From positions 1 through 43,284 of the forward strand of contig CALGDE010000113.1 in NCBI GenBank assembly GCA_937883785.1: a DNA stretch of 43,284 bases. The letters are read 5' to 3'. This document shows, one piece after another, positions 15,513-23,997 of the stretch; position 1 is the first letter of the stretch; every line of letters starts with the position of its first letter. Position numbers and translations under genes: made by a program. The DNA comes from an uncultured cyanobacterium. Lineage in GTDB: Bacteria; Cyanobacteriota; Cyanobacteriia; CACIAM-69d. Below the pieces are notes generated by a model, which saw nothing but the letters and a program-made list of their open reading frames with translations, had not been told where the DNA came from and searched no databases.

Positions 15513-15705
15513 CCGATTTCCCTGAGTTGAGTGGGTTTTGACAACCGTTTTTAGTCCTTCCTGTCTAGTCCTCTTTTCAAAGCTAAATCGCTGCACCTTA
15601 GAGCAGCCTAAGTAATATCATTCACAATTATTTTCCTTGAGTACCATTGCACCAGGCCAGCGCTCAAGGCAGCAATATTTAAGACACAACGAATAACGGC
15701 CGAAG

Positions 15706-15837
15706 TTAGAGCGTGCCATCAATTGAGCGCCACAAGTCTTACGCAGTGGCAAGTTAACGCCGTTTCAACACCAAAAACGCTAGGGGCTAAAACCCTTGTG
15801 ACTTTTGGCTTTGAGATTGAATGATGACAGCCCCTAG
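15706..15837 (+). repeat. MITE-like element, copy B (reference copy)
   Basis: 132 bp from TTAGAGCGTGCCATCAATTG to GAATGATGACAGCCCCTAG, with imperfect inverted ends and TA on both sides. Aligns with copy A (minus strand) over its full length, and with copy D at 26780 strongly in the first 49 bp (about 36 identical by eye) and the last 25 bp. Read in one frame, A and B share RACHQL, LTQW and GF-D/E-V/I, so the homology is visible at peptide level too. It lies 45 bp downstream of the stop of the gene at 15882-16250. Confidence 0.75.
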
Positions 15838-15881
15838 ATATGTACTTCGGCTGTTATTTTTTGTGGCTTTGACGCTGCCCG

Positions 15882-16250
15882 TTATCGCGATCGCCGCATT
15901 TGTTGCCACTCCAGCAAAACATCAAGCCACTCGCTGGGATTAGCCCGGGCACTATCGAGGAAATATACGATCGCCGCCTCTACCAACACCTCCTTATAAG
16001 GAGCATTTTGCTTGCCCAAAGCCAACTGCAACTCTAGGTGAAACCGATCTAGGTCATCAACTGTACTGTTTCGCAATTGAAAAGTTGACCGTCGCAACTT
16101 GGCTCCCCTAGCGGTCGGTGGCTTCGGCAATGGAATAGGCAGTCCAGCAGCTTCACCCTCCCCATCGCTAGCCCCTTCATTGGTGGCAATATCTTGCTCA
16201 CTAAATAAATTCGTAACCTTACTCTTCTTGTCCCCTTTTTGGTTTGTCAT
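15882..16250 (-). CDS. Probable ribbon-helix-helix DNA-binding protein
   Basis: A 122-residue protein. Residues 1-50 are acidic, glycine- and proline-rich and probably disordered. From about residue 52 it reads as beta strand (RRSTFQLR), helix (STVDDLDRFHLELQLALG), then helix (PYKEVLVEAAIVYFLDSAR), the layout of an RHH/MetJ-Arc domain; a final helix (WLDVLLEWQQMRR) follows. RHH proteins act as repressors or partition/antitoxin factors; which applies here cannot be said. The upstream region holds several short palindromes (16250-16440) that could be operators. No toxin or ParA neighbour is visible. The fold is inferred by pattern, not by search. Confidence 0.55.
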   Translation of the reverse strand: MTNQKGDKKSKVTNLFSEQDIATNEGASDGEGEAAGLPIPLPKPPTARGAKLRRSTFQLRNSTVDDLDRFHLELQLALGKQNAPYKEVLVEAAIVYFLDSARANPSEWLDVLLEWQQMRRSR

Positions 16251-17061
16251 ATTCCCAAAAAACTAAACTGCTGTAATTTTAGCCACTGACACATCCAGGT
16301 TGTCAGACTTTAGAAAACTTAAAATCTCATGTTTTTGTGTTCTTATAAGTCCAGGGCTCTAGGATTTTGGGAGCTTAACAAGTTAAGTTTTGATCAACTC
16401 AAAAATCTAGATGTATGAGGCGCTAGATTGTCTAACTTGTTTCAGTATGTATGTTGATATCGCCTCTGGTTTTCAGGCATTTGATGGAGTGCTGTTTATA
16501 GGTATCGAAAATAGTAAATTTACGAGCGGTTTTGGGTGATCGCTCCGGATAGTTAAATAAATGGACAGAAAATACGGAGAATAAGGTATAAATTATTCTT
16601 CAGTCCGTTACCCTGCCTTAAAAGTCGCAATGTGCCTTGTAGCTAAGGTACAACTGGGGTAGAAGTGGCAGATAACGCCTAAAACAGTGTTGGGATGTAA
16701 ATGCTGCGAAGGGTGTCGATTTCGCTGCTTGGGGGCTGCGCGTTAGGAGTTTATTATGGGTTGCCACCCTTTACATTTCAAAGTCAATAGCTGCGAGGGT
16801 TTCAGTCCGTAGCGCCTTTTGTTTCGAAAGGCGTGTACTTCCCACTGCATCAAGCTACTGGATCCTGTCGATAACCTGCCCTGGTACGCTTTTCTAACTT
16901 GTGAACTTTCTACGCAATTTCTACTTAAGAAATTCACCAAAAAACTTATTCAAGGATTTGTTACCGAGCCTATGTTTTTGAGCAACAGACTATAAGCTCA
17001 AGTTTGACTATGTTTTTGCACAAGTGGATTAATGCAGTAAGTGGGAGCGATTGCTAAAGCT
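16251..17061. other. Long gene-free interval rich in short palindromes
   Basis: About 800 bp without a credible gene. Near the RHH gene are CTGACA-N9-TGTCAG, CTTAAC-AA-GTTAAG (16374-16387), TTTTGA-N5-TCAAAA and TCTAG-N12-CTAGA, all within 190 bp. Near the right end, a 16-bp motif CTATGTTTTTGAGCAA recurs as CTATGTTTTTGCACAA about 39 bp later, just before the GGDEF-EAL gene. Promoters for both flanking genes should lie here, but no box is convincing. Confidence 0.5.
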
Positions 17062-18792
17062 ATGAAAGGGCGATCGCTTGGACAAGGTTTCCTAGAAGCC
17101 TCTTTCAATGGTTGGTTAGTCTTAACGCCAGTGTTAGAGGAAAATGGCCAGCTTGTGGATTTAGTTTGTACCCAGGCAAACCATCAAACCACTGAACTTT
17201 TGAGCTGTGATTTACAGGATTTAATTGGCTGTAGCCTAAAGGAATTTTGCAAGAGAAATAAGCAATTTATAGGGGTGTTTAAGCTATGTATAAACACCGT
17301 TCAATCGGGCGAAGCTAAAAGCTATAACTGGCGCTACACTTACTCAGGTAAACAAGAAGTAGAAACGCGGTATTTAAGAACGCGAGCCTGCACCACTAAT
17401 GAACACGTTCTGGTTTCAATTGCTGACTGGAGTGATCATGTGCGGCTACAACGGAAAATCCGCCACCAGCAGGAACAAATTCAATATCACTTAGAATACG
17501 ACCATCTAACGGGACTATTGAATCGCAAAGGATTTATTAGCGCCCTGGAAACAATGGTCAAGAAAGAAGAGCGCTACACCTTAGGACTTCTGGACTTAGA
17601 CTATTTCCGCGAGCTTAATGAAACCTTGGGACATGCCGCTGGCGATGAGATGCTGACAGGCGTTAGCTACGCCTTAAATATGGCCGTTGAAGGGGTGATT
17701 ATTGCGCGCATTAGTGGTGATGAATTTGGGATTTTATTTCCCGGCGATATTAATGATGCCCAGTTACAAACTGAAGCTTGTTTAGCTTTTATTACCAGTA
17801 TTCGAGTATCTCGAAAAAATGTCATTTTCACGGGTAGTGCGTCGGTGGGATTGGTGGATTTAGAAGACACCCGAATTCTTGAGGGATCACAGTTATTAGT
17901 CATTGCTAATGAAGCCGTTCGCCAGGCAAAACTCCGAGGGCGAAATCAGGTTTATATTATGCCCACTTCTAGCCCCCTTCTAAAAGAACAGCGTCAGGAA
18001 GCTGACTGGCGACGACGTATTGAGGTGGCGCTAGAAGAGAACGAATTGGTGTTAGCTTGTCAGCCCATTGTGCCTATGCCCACTGACAGCGATGCCTCCC
18101 CTATGGTGGAAGTGTTGATGCGCCTCAATGACAATGGCAATATCGTTTCAGCAGGTGCATTTATTAATGCTGTTGCCCGTCATCCAGAATTAATGAAACG
18201 ATTGGACCGTTGGGTGGTGGCTGAGGCAATTAGACTACAGGCAAAATACCCTAAAACTTGTCACGCAATTAACTTGTCTGGCGCTAGCTTATCGGATCCT
18301 TCAATTGTTAGATTTATTGCGGATTTATTGCAGGAAACCCAGGCTCCTCCCCATCAGTTGCACTTAGAAGTTACTGAGCAAATTGCCCTACAGGCGGAGT
18401 CAGGACAATCTATCTTAAAAGGGTTGTCTGAACTGGGTTGTTGTATCGGTTTAGATGACTTTGGCACGGGGTACAGTTCGTTTCTATATCTGCAAAAATT
18501 CAGACCTGATTTCATTAAAATTGACGGAAGTTTTATGCGTCATATTTTGACTGATCCCTGCAGTCAAGCTATTGTCCGAGCCATGTTGGATATGGCGAGT
18601 ACCTTGGAAATTTCAGCGATCGCCGAGTTTATTGAAACTGCCGATATTGAATACAAATTGATGAGTATCAAAAATGAAGTAGCCCCTGATCTAAAACTTT
18701 ATGGTCAAGGATGGCACTATGGCGGTGCAGAGGTGCAAACAATTTTGTCTGCTGATCATCTTAATCCGGTAGAGATTCCTGAACAGTTATAA
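17062..18792 (+). CDS. GGDEF-EAL cyclic-di-GMP turnover protein
   Basis: Bifunctional c-di-GMP protein. Numbered from the upstream GTG (17041): residues 17-135 form a PAS-like sensor region (GWLVLTPVLEENGQLVDLVC); a short coiled linker follows; the GGDEF domain starts at DHLTGLLNRKGF with an intact active site SGDEF (225-229). The EAL domain begins near 320: EVLMR (357-361), INLSG, LEVTE, LDDFGTGYSSF, FIKIDGSF and AEFIET carry the metal- and substrate-binding residues, so phosphodiesterase activity is plausible. The loop usually reading QGY is GQGWHYG. I chose the ATG at 17062; the frame also allows GTG at 17041. No membrane segment, so it is cytoplasmic. It is followed at 43 bp by the permease gene. 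Confidence 0.9.
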   Translation: MKGRSLGQGFLEASFNGWLVLTPVLEENGQLVDLVCTQANHQTTELLSCDLQDLIGCSLKEFCKRNKQFIGVFKLCINTVQSGEAKSYNWRYTYSGKQEVETRYLRTRACTTNEHVLVSIADWSDHVRLQRKIRHQQEQIQYHLEYDHLTGLLNRKGFISALETMVKKEERYTLGLLDLDYFRELNETLGHAAGDEMLTGVSYALNMAVEGVIIARISGDEFGILFPGDINDAQLQTEACLAFITSIRVSRKNVIFTGSASVGLVDLEDTRILEGSQLLVIANEAVRQAKLRGRNQVYIMPTSSPLLKEQRQEADWRRRIEVALEENELVLACQPIVPMPTDSDASPMVEVLMRLNDNGNIVSAGAFINAVARHPELMKRLDRWVVAEAIRLQAKYPKTCHAINLSGASLSDPSIVRFIADLLQETQAPPHQLHLEVTEQIALQAESGQSILKGLSELGCCIGLDDFGTGYSSFLYLQKFRPDFIKIDGSFMRHILTDPCSQAIVRAMLDMASTLEISAIAEFIETADIEYKLMSIKNEVAPDLKLYGQGWHYGGAEVQTILSADHLNPVEIPEQL

Positions 18793-18808
18793 GGCTTAAA
18801 ATTTAGGG

Positions 18809-18847
18809 TTCACTGACTAGATTTACTAACTAGGTTGACTGACAGGG
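18809..18847. repeat. Three tandem 13-bp repeats between GGDEF-EAL and permease genes
   Basis: TTCACTGACTAGA (18809-18821), TTTACTAACTAGG (18822-18834), TTGACTGACAGGG (18835-18847). They begin 17 bp after the upstream stop, and the third unit contains the TTG start candidate of the permease, so the start itself may be a by-product of the duplication. Confidence 0.7.
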
Positions 18848-20526
18848 TGTTTGGTTTAAAGACGCAGAAAAGATCATATTTATATTCTGTTAATCCCAAC
18901 GGTAAAACGTTATTTTGGCTGGTAGGTTTAGTCGTAATTGTGGTGGTGGCGATCGCCCTATCAATTACTCCCGATCAACCTTGGTTAAATGTAGGCGGCT
19001 TTAATCAGTTTTGGGGATTTTGGGTGGCGGCAAAAACGCCAGATCTAAGTACTTCTTTTTTGCAATTAACAACCGTTTCTACTCTGCAAACGTTAGCTTT
19101 TGCAATTTGCGGCACAGTTACTAGCCTGGGTTTGGGATTTGGGTTTGGCGTGGTGGCGTCAGAGGTGTGGTGGCAAGCCATTGCTCCCCGGTGGAGTTGG
19201 TGGCTGTCGCGAGCCGTGCGTACGGGATTGACGGTGCCGCGATCGCTCCACGAAGCCCTATGGGGATTGCTATGTGTGGAGCTATTTGGGCTAGATTCTC
19301 TGGTAGGCATTGTGGCGATCGCCATTCCCTTTGGAGCGATCGCCGCAAAGGTATTTTCCGAACTCATGGACGAGGTGCCGCGCCACAGTTTTGAAGCATT
19401 GCGCTGTGGGGGGGCTAAGCCCATCGCCGCATTTGTGTATGGAATTTTACCGGCAGTGTCTGGGGATCTTTTATCCTACGGACTTTATCGTTTCGACTGC
19501 GCTATCCGCTCAGCAGCGGTGTTAGGCATCATCGGAGCTGGGGGACTGGGGTATCAAATACGACTTAGCCTACAGTCCCTGCGCTACGAACAGCTTTGGA
19601 CGCTATTGGGAGCCTTATTTTTGCTCACGGCAATGGGGGACTTTTGGTCCGCAGCCCTAACCCGGCGACAAACTAATGTGGTTTCTCGCTCCAAATTTAG
19701 ATCCAAAATTCCTTTCAACAGTATTGGATATGGGGCGATCGCCGCTGTGGTTATCACCACGTCCTTTATTTGGGTGGGCGCAGACTACGGAAAACTGCTG
19801 TCGCCGGTAACCTATAGCCGCTTGGGCAATTTATTAGTCGCTGCCTGGCCGCCAGATTGGCTAACGCTAGGCACTGCCTGGCAAGAGGCAGGAGAAGTGA
19901 TGCTAGATACGATGCTGATGTCCGTGGTGGCGATCGCAATTGCTGGACTTGGGGGCGTCTGTTTCGCGTTCCTGGGTAGCCAAAAGCTGGGGCAAAATGA
20001 CACCTCTAACTTCGCTAGTTCAATTTTGCCGAGGGCACGCACCATCGCAGTGCGAGGATTTTTGCTCGTAGAACGGGCGGTGCCGGAGCCAGTGTGGGCG
20101 CTGCTCTGTTTATTCGTGCTGTTTCCTGGAATCTTGCCTGGGGCGATCGCTCTAGGCATCCACAACATGGGTGTTCTGGGACGACTGATGGCCGAAGTGG
20201 TAGACAATATCGACCAACGCCCTATCCAGGCACTGCGCCACACCGGAGCCAGCGCCACAGCCATATTTTTCTACGGCGTCTTACCCCAAACCCTGCCCCA
20301 GTTTTTGGGCTACATCTTATACCGTTGGGAAGTGTGTCTACGGGCAACCATCGTCGTTGGGTTGGTGGGAGCTGGCGGACTGGGACGAATTATTGCCGAA
20401 GCCCTCAGTAGCTTCCACTACGCCGGGTTAGCCAGCGCTTTGATTGCCCTATTTGCATTGACCTTGGCTGCCGATACCCTAAGCCAGGTCCTCCGTCGCC
20501 ACCTTCAAGCAAATGCCGCAGAATAA
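18835..20526 (+). CDS. Fused double PhnE-type ABC transporter permease
   Basis: Two PhnE-like permease units in one 563-residue chain. Each half has about six membrane segments and its own ATPase-contact (EAA) motif: ALRCGGAKPIAAFVYGILP near 190 and ALRHTGASATAIFFYGVLPQ near 465, each followed by the PhnE signature (LGIIGAGGLGYQI; VGLVGAGGLGRII). The halves are a tandem duplication that diverged. It should pair with a PhnD-like binding protein, and the one at 2157-3107 is the obvious candidate; an ATPase is absent from the window. Start codon is non-ATG: TTG at 18835, or GTG at 18847. The stop codon sits in a 13-bp direct repeat (20513-20538). Confidence 0.88.
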   Translation: MTDRVFGLKTQKRSYLYSVNPNGKTLFWLVGLVVIVVVAIALSITPDQPWLNVGGFNQFWGFWVAAKTPDLSTSFLQLTTVSTLQTLAFAICGTVTSLGLGFGFGVVASEVWWQAIAPRWSWWLSRAVRTGLTVPRSLHEALWGLLCVELFGLDSLVGIVAIAIPFGAIAAKVFSELMDEVPRHSFEALRCGGAKPIAAFVYGILPAVSGDLLSYGLYRFDCAIRSAAVLGIIGAGGLGYQIRLSLQSLRYEQLWTLLGALFLLTAMGDFWSAALTRRQTNVVSRSKFRSKIPFNSIGYGAIAAVVITTSFIWVGADYGKLLSPVTYSRLGNLLVAAWPPDWLTLGTAWQEAGEVMLDTMLMSVVAIAIAGLGGVCFAFLGSQKLGQNDTSNFASSILPRARTIAVRGFLLVERAVPEPVWALLCLFVLFPGILPGAIALGIHNMGVLGRLMAEVVDNIDQRPIQALRHTGASATAIFFYGVLPQTLPQFLGYILYRWEVCLRATIVVGLVGAGGLGRIIAEALSSFHYAGLASALIALFALTLAADTLSQVLRRHLQANAAE

Positions 20527-20538
20527 TGCCACAAAATA
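20513..20538. repeat. 13-bp tandem repeat spanning the permease stop codon
   Basis: ATGCCGCAGAATA (20513-20525) and ATGCCACAAAATA (20526-20538), 11 of 13 identical; the stop TAA (20524-20526) bridges the junction. Confidence 0.75.
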
Positions 20539-20724
20539 ACGACGCCCCCTAAGAAAGCAATGTTCAATGGCGACGCCGTTCAGAAATCCCGAAGGGTGGG
20601 TAAAATGCACCGCTCTTAGAATCTCAGTATCTACGGTCGGCTCTTGAATTAATAGAACAATCAGCGAGCACTGAGGGGTATCGTTCGCGAAGGTTTGGCA
20701 AAGCCAATAGTGCGGATTCAGCTT

Positions 20725-20775
20725 CAGTCACATGACCCATTCAGTTACATGACCCGTTCGGTTACGTGGCTCAAA
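20725..20775. repeat. 17-bp tandem repeat, two good units and one degenerate
   Basis: CAGTCACATGACCCATT (20725-20741), CAGTTACATGACCCGTT (20742-20758), then CGGTTACGTGGCTCAAA (20759-20775). The third unit runs into the dispersed 33-bp repeat. Confidence 0.75.
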
Positions 20776-20797
20776 ATTGTCCTGTTTTTTGTCGAAC
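20765..20797 (-). repeat. Dispersed repeat of about 33 bp, copy 2 (inverted)
   Basis: The minus strand reads GTTCGACAAAAAACAGG through TTTTGAGCCACG, matching 9911-9944 with one substitution (C for T) and one fewer A. A TATGGT motif just outside is also shared, so the repeat may extend to about 45 bp. Confidence 0.75.
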
Positions 20798-20815
20798 AAC
20801 CATATTTGTTTCCGT

Positions 20816-20874
20816 CAAAAAGGGTGTGTGTTCCTGACCAAGCAAAACTTCGCTACTCAAGAACCACACACCCT
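20816..20874 (-). terminator. Intrinsic terminator of the ycf23-type gene
   Basis: Minus strand: AGGGTGTGTGGTTC (20874-20861), 27-nt loop, GAACACACACCCT (20833-20821), then a T run reaching 20816. The stem has 13 pairs and one bulge. It begins 21 bp after the stop codon at 20895, in the right orientation. Confidence 0.75.
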
Positions 20875-20894
20875 AACGTGCTTATGCCATGGAG

Positions 20895-21647
20895 CTAAGA
20901 CACTTTTGCAGGGACCCGAGTTACAGAATTCAGGCTTTCAACGATCGCCCGCACCGCCGCCACCATAGCCACTTCGTTATCCAACTTATTAATAGCCGAG
21001 CCAACGCCAATGCCCGCGGCCCCTGCTGCGATCGCCATGGGAGCCGTCACACTAGAAATGCCCGAAGCACACAGCACAGGCACCGACACCGCCCGGGAAA
21101 TTTCCGCCGCCGCCGCCAAAGTGGGAGCCGCTTTTTCAATCAATCCCAACACGCCACCATGGGATGGAGCGCTGCTGGTTCCCCCCTCCGTTTGAATAAT
21201 ATCGGCCCCGGCCGCCACCAATGCCTCCGCTAACGTCACCTGCTGATCCAACGTCAAAATATGGGGCACCGTCACCGACAACGTAATATCCGGCAGTAAA
21301 CGGCGAGTCTCGCGAGTCATCGCCAACACTTCGTCCGCCTCAAACCGAATGCCCTGGGCATAGAAGCTGTCAAAATTACCAATTTCAACTAGGTCTGCGC
21401 CAGCATCCACCGCCGAGACAAACTTCTCTGGCTCCACCGCCGAGACACATAGCGGTAGCTGCACCAAAGCCTTGCACTGGCGCACCAGCTCTGGATCTGC
21501 CGCAATATCCACAAAAGTTGCTCCCCCCACTTCCGCCGCCTTGACCACAGCCGTTACCCGTGCCGCGTCAAAATTATTCAAACCGCTAATTACCTTCAAG
21601 GTTTGGCCCATCGCCAAAGCCCGTTGCAGTTGAAGATTGATGGTCAT
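20895..21647 (-). CDS. ycf23: Ycf23 / DUF561 TIM-barrel protein
   Basis: A 250-residue (beta/alpha)8-type protein. It shows GATFVDIAADPELVRQC near 42, SAVDAGADLVEIGNFDSFYAQG near 78, IIQTEGGTSSAP near 150, PVLCASGISSVTAPMAIAAGAAGIGVGSAIN near 195; these last segments resemble the phosphate-binding strands of TIM barrels. It matches the plastid-encoded Ycf23 of algae as I recall it. Function is not established. Start ATG at 21647, downstream terminator at 20816-20874. Alanine content is high. Confidence 0.88.
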   Translation of the reverse strand: MTINLQLQRALAMGQTLKVISGLNNFDAARVTAVVKAAEVGGATFVDIAADPELVRQCKALVQLPLCVSAVEPEKFVSAVDAGADLVEIGNFDSFYAQGIRFEADEVLAMTRETRRLLPDITLSVTVPHILTLDQQVTLAEALVAAGADIIQTEGGTSSAPSHGGVLGLIEKAAPTLAAAAEISRAVSVPVLCASGISSVTAPMAIAAGAAGIGVGSAINKLDNEVAMVAAVRAIVESLNSVTRVPAKVS

Positions 21648-21837
21648 AGGGATCCTTTCCTTACAAGATCTTTCGGCTCAAATTTTATCAAACCCTTTTC
21701 TGTGCCTTTGCCCCTGGGCGATCGCCGTTACAAACCTTTGTTCATTTCCAATTTTCTACTCATTTCTACTGAAACAATTCCCGTCGGGAGCAGTTAGCAT
21801 TGCCTCAACATAGCGCTGCGATGAACAGTGTTTTTAG

Positions 21838-22995
<1,158 letters not shown>

Positions 22996-23002
22996 GACCA
23001 AC

Positions 23003-23047
23003 GAGCCAAAGCCCAGGGAGCCAAAACCTAATAGGCCAAACCTTAGG
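23003..23047. repeat. Three 15-bp tandem repeats after the adhC stop
   Basis: GAGCCAAAGCCCAGG (23003-23017), GAGCCAAAACCTAAT (23018-23032), AGGCCAAACCTTAGG (23033-23047). The array begins 7 bp after the stop codon. Units share a GCCAAA core and drift elsewhere. Confidence 0.6.
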
Positions 23048-23067
23048 TTTTCCCGCCTGTGACTTCT

Positions 23068-23103
23068 TTTAATCTTGAAAGCAAATTTAATCTTGAAAGC
23101 GAA
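23068..23103. repeat. 18-bp tandem repeat spanning a stop codon
   Basis: TTTAATCTTGAAAGCAAA (23068-23085) and TTTAATCTTGAAAGCGAA (23086-23103), 17 of 18 identical. On the minus strand each unit encodes the phrase F-Q-D-stop; the gene ends in the unit at 23086-23103 and the other is a downstream copy of the same ending. Confidence 0.8.
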
Positions 23104-23626
23104 TTGCGGCGGGGGCTCGGTTGGCTAGATCTGGGGCACAGCGCACCAGCCGTCGAAATACTCGATTGTTCATCCACAGCACCAGTGGATAAGGCACCTG
23201 ACGCACCAGTGCATTGACCGCATTATTTGTGGCCGCCAGCAAATCATCTAAATCTTCCACCTGCTCCAACCCAGTAACCATCAAAGCCTGAGTATGCCCT
23301 GGATTGAGCACAGACCGATGGCTGCGAATCGTAGAACACAGGGTTTTCGAGGAGGGAGATAGCTCCAGCTCCGGTAAATTACCCGAACAGGAATAGCGCA
23401 GTCGTGAAATTTGATCTCGCTGTACCGTCGTGCTGTTGCACAGGACAATGATCAACGCAAATTCACCACTTTGATTTCGAATTGTCCGTAGCAGCCAATT
23501 CCGCGCCTTTCGCTGGGTATCTTCGCCGACATGGGGCTCAGTGAACGTCTCCGCTGAGGGAGTCAATGTCGCCCCAGACAGCCTGGAATTAGATGCTGCT
23601 GAGTTGGACAGTAAATAGGAGCTCAT
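23087..23626 (-). CDS. Orphan N-terminal domain protein paired with the STAND-like ATPase
   Basis: A 179-residue protein. After a Ser/Thr-rich N-terminal 40 residues it has one domain of about 135 residues: RNWLLRTIRNQSGEFALIIVLC, LPELELSPSSKTLC, ALMVTGLEQVEDLDDLLAATNNAV, PYPLVLWMNNRVFRRLVRCAPDLA. I recall this domain at the N-terminus of much larger cyanobacterial proteins that carry TPR or other effector parts and lie beside exactly this type of ATPase. Here the chain stops right after the domain, so it is either a minimal form or a truncation. Function unknown; a role in a two-gene signalling or conflict system is inference. The stop codon lies in an 18-bp tandem duplication. Confidence 0.65.
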   Translation of the reverse strand: MSSYLLSNSAASNSRLSGATLTPSAETFTEPHVGEDTQRKARNWLLRTIRNQSGEFALIIVLCNSTTVQRDQISRLRYSCSGNLPELELSPSSKTLCSTIRSHRSVLNPGHTQALMVTGLEQVEDLDDLLAATNNAVNALVRQVPYPLVLWMNNRVFRRLVRCAPDLANRAPAAIRFQD

Positions 23627-23997
23627 AGGGGAGACAAATGTCTACGCTAATTACAGTTGAGAACGTCTAAGCCAAACGCTTAAGTCAGGAGCGCTTCAAC
23701 AACCCCAGGGCACTCATCACACTGAGTCATCAAACCCAGCGATAAAACGCGCCAGCCATCTCGCTCATCGTTCTCAGTAAATTCTCGGTCTATTTCTAGA
23801 AACCATCAAACAAAATTGGTTCCATTAAGACCAAGCTACCTGGATTCTATTCTTAACACAAATACCTAAGGACATAGACAAGTCCTAGGGAATCGTTACT
23901 TCTTCGCAAGCAGCTAATCCGCCACCGCCCAACAAATTCGTGAATTATCGTCGCGAATCCGCCACTAACCCATCGCAAAATGTGTCTTCTTATACAC
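23627..23997. other. Spacer between ATPase gene and its downstream partner
   Basis: 371 bp without a credible reading frame. It shows a direct repeat of AATCCGCCAC (about 37 bp apart, near 23918 and 23955). No terminator-like hairpin was found, so read-through from the ATPase gene is possible. I do not see remains of a missing effector module here. Confidence 0.4.

Larger units (their letters stand above)
20539..20894. other. Gene-free interval with tandem repeat, dispersed repeat and terminator
   Basis: No credible gene. It holds, in order, a 17-bp repeat array (20725-20775), the inverted copy of the 33-bp dispersed repeat (20765-20797), and the terminator of the ycf23-type gene (20816-20874). 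The left part (20539-20720) has nothing I can name. Confidence 0.55.

Noticed and set aside
16743-16940. 65-aa minus-strand reading frame in the long gene-free interval
   Set aside because: No ribosome site, no recognisable domain, cysteine/serine-rich composition and no gene context.
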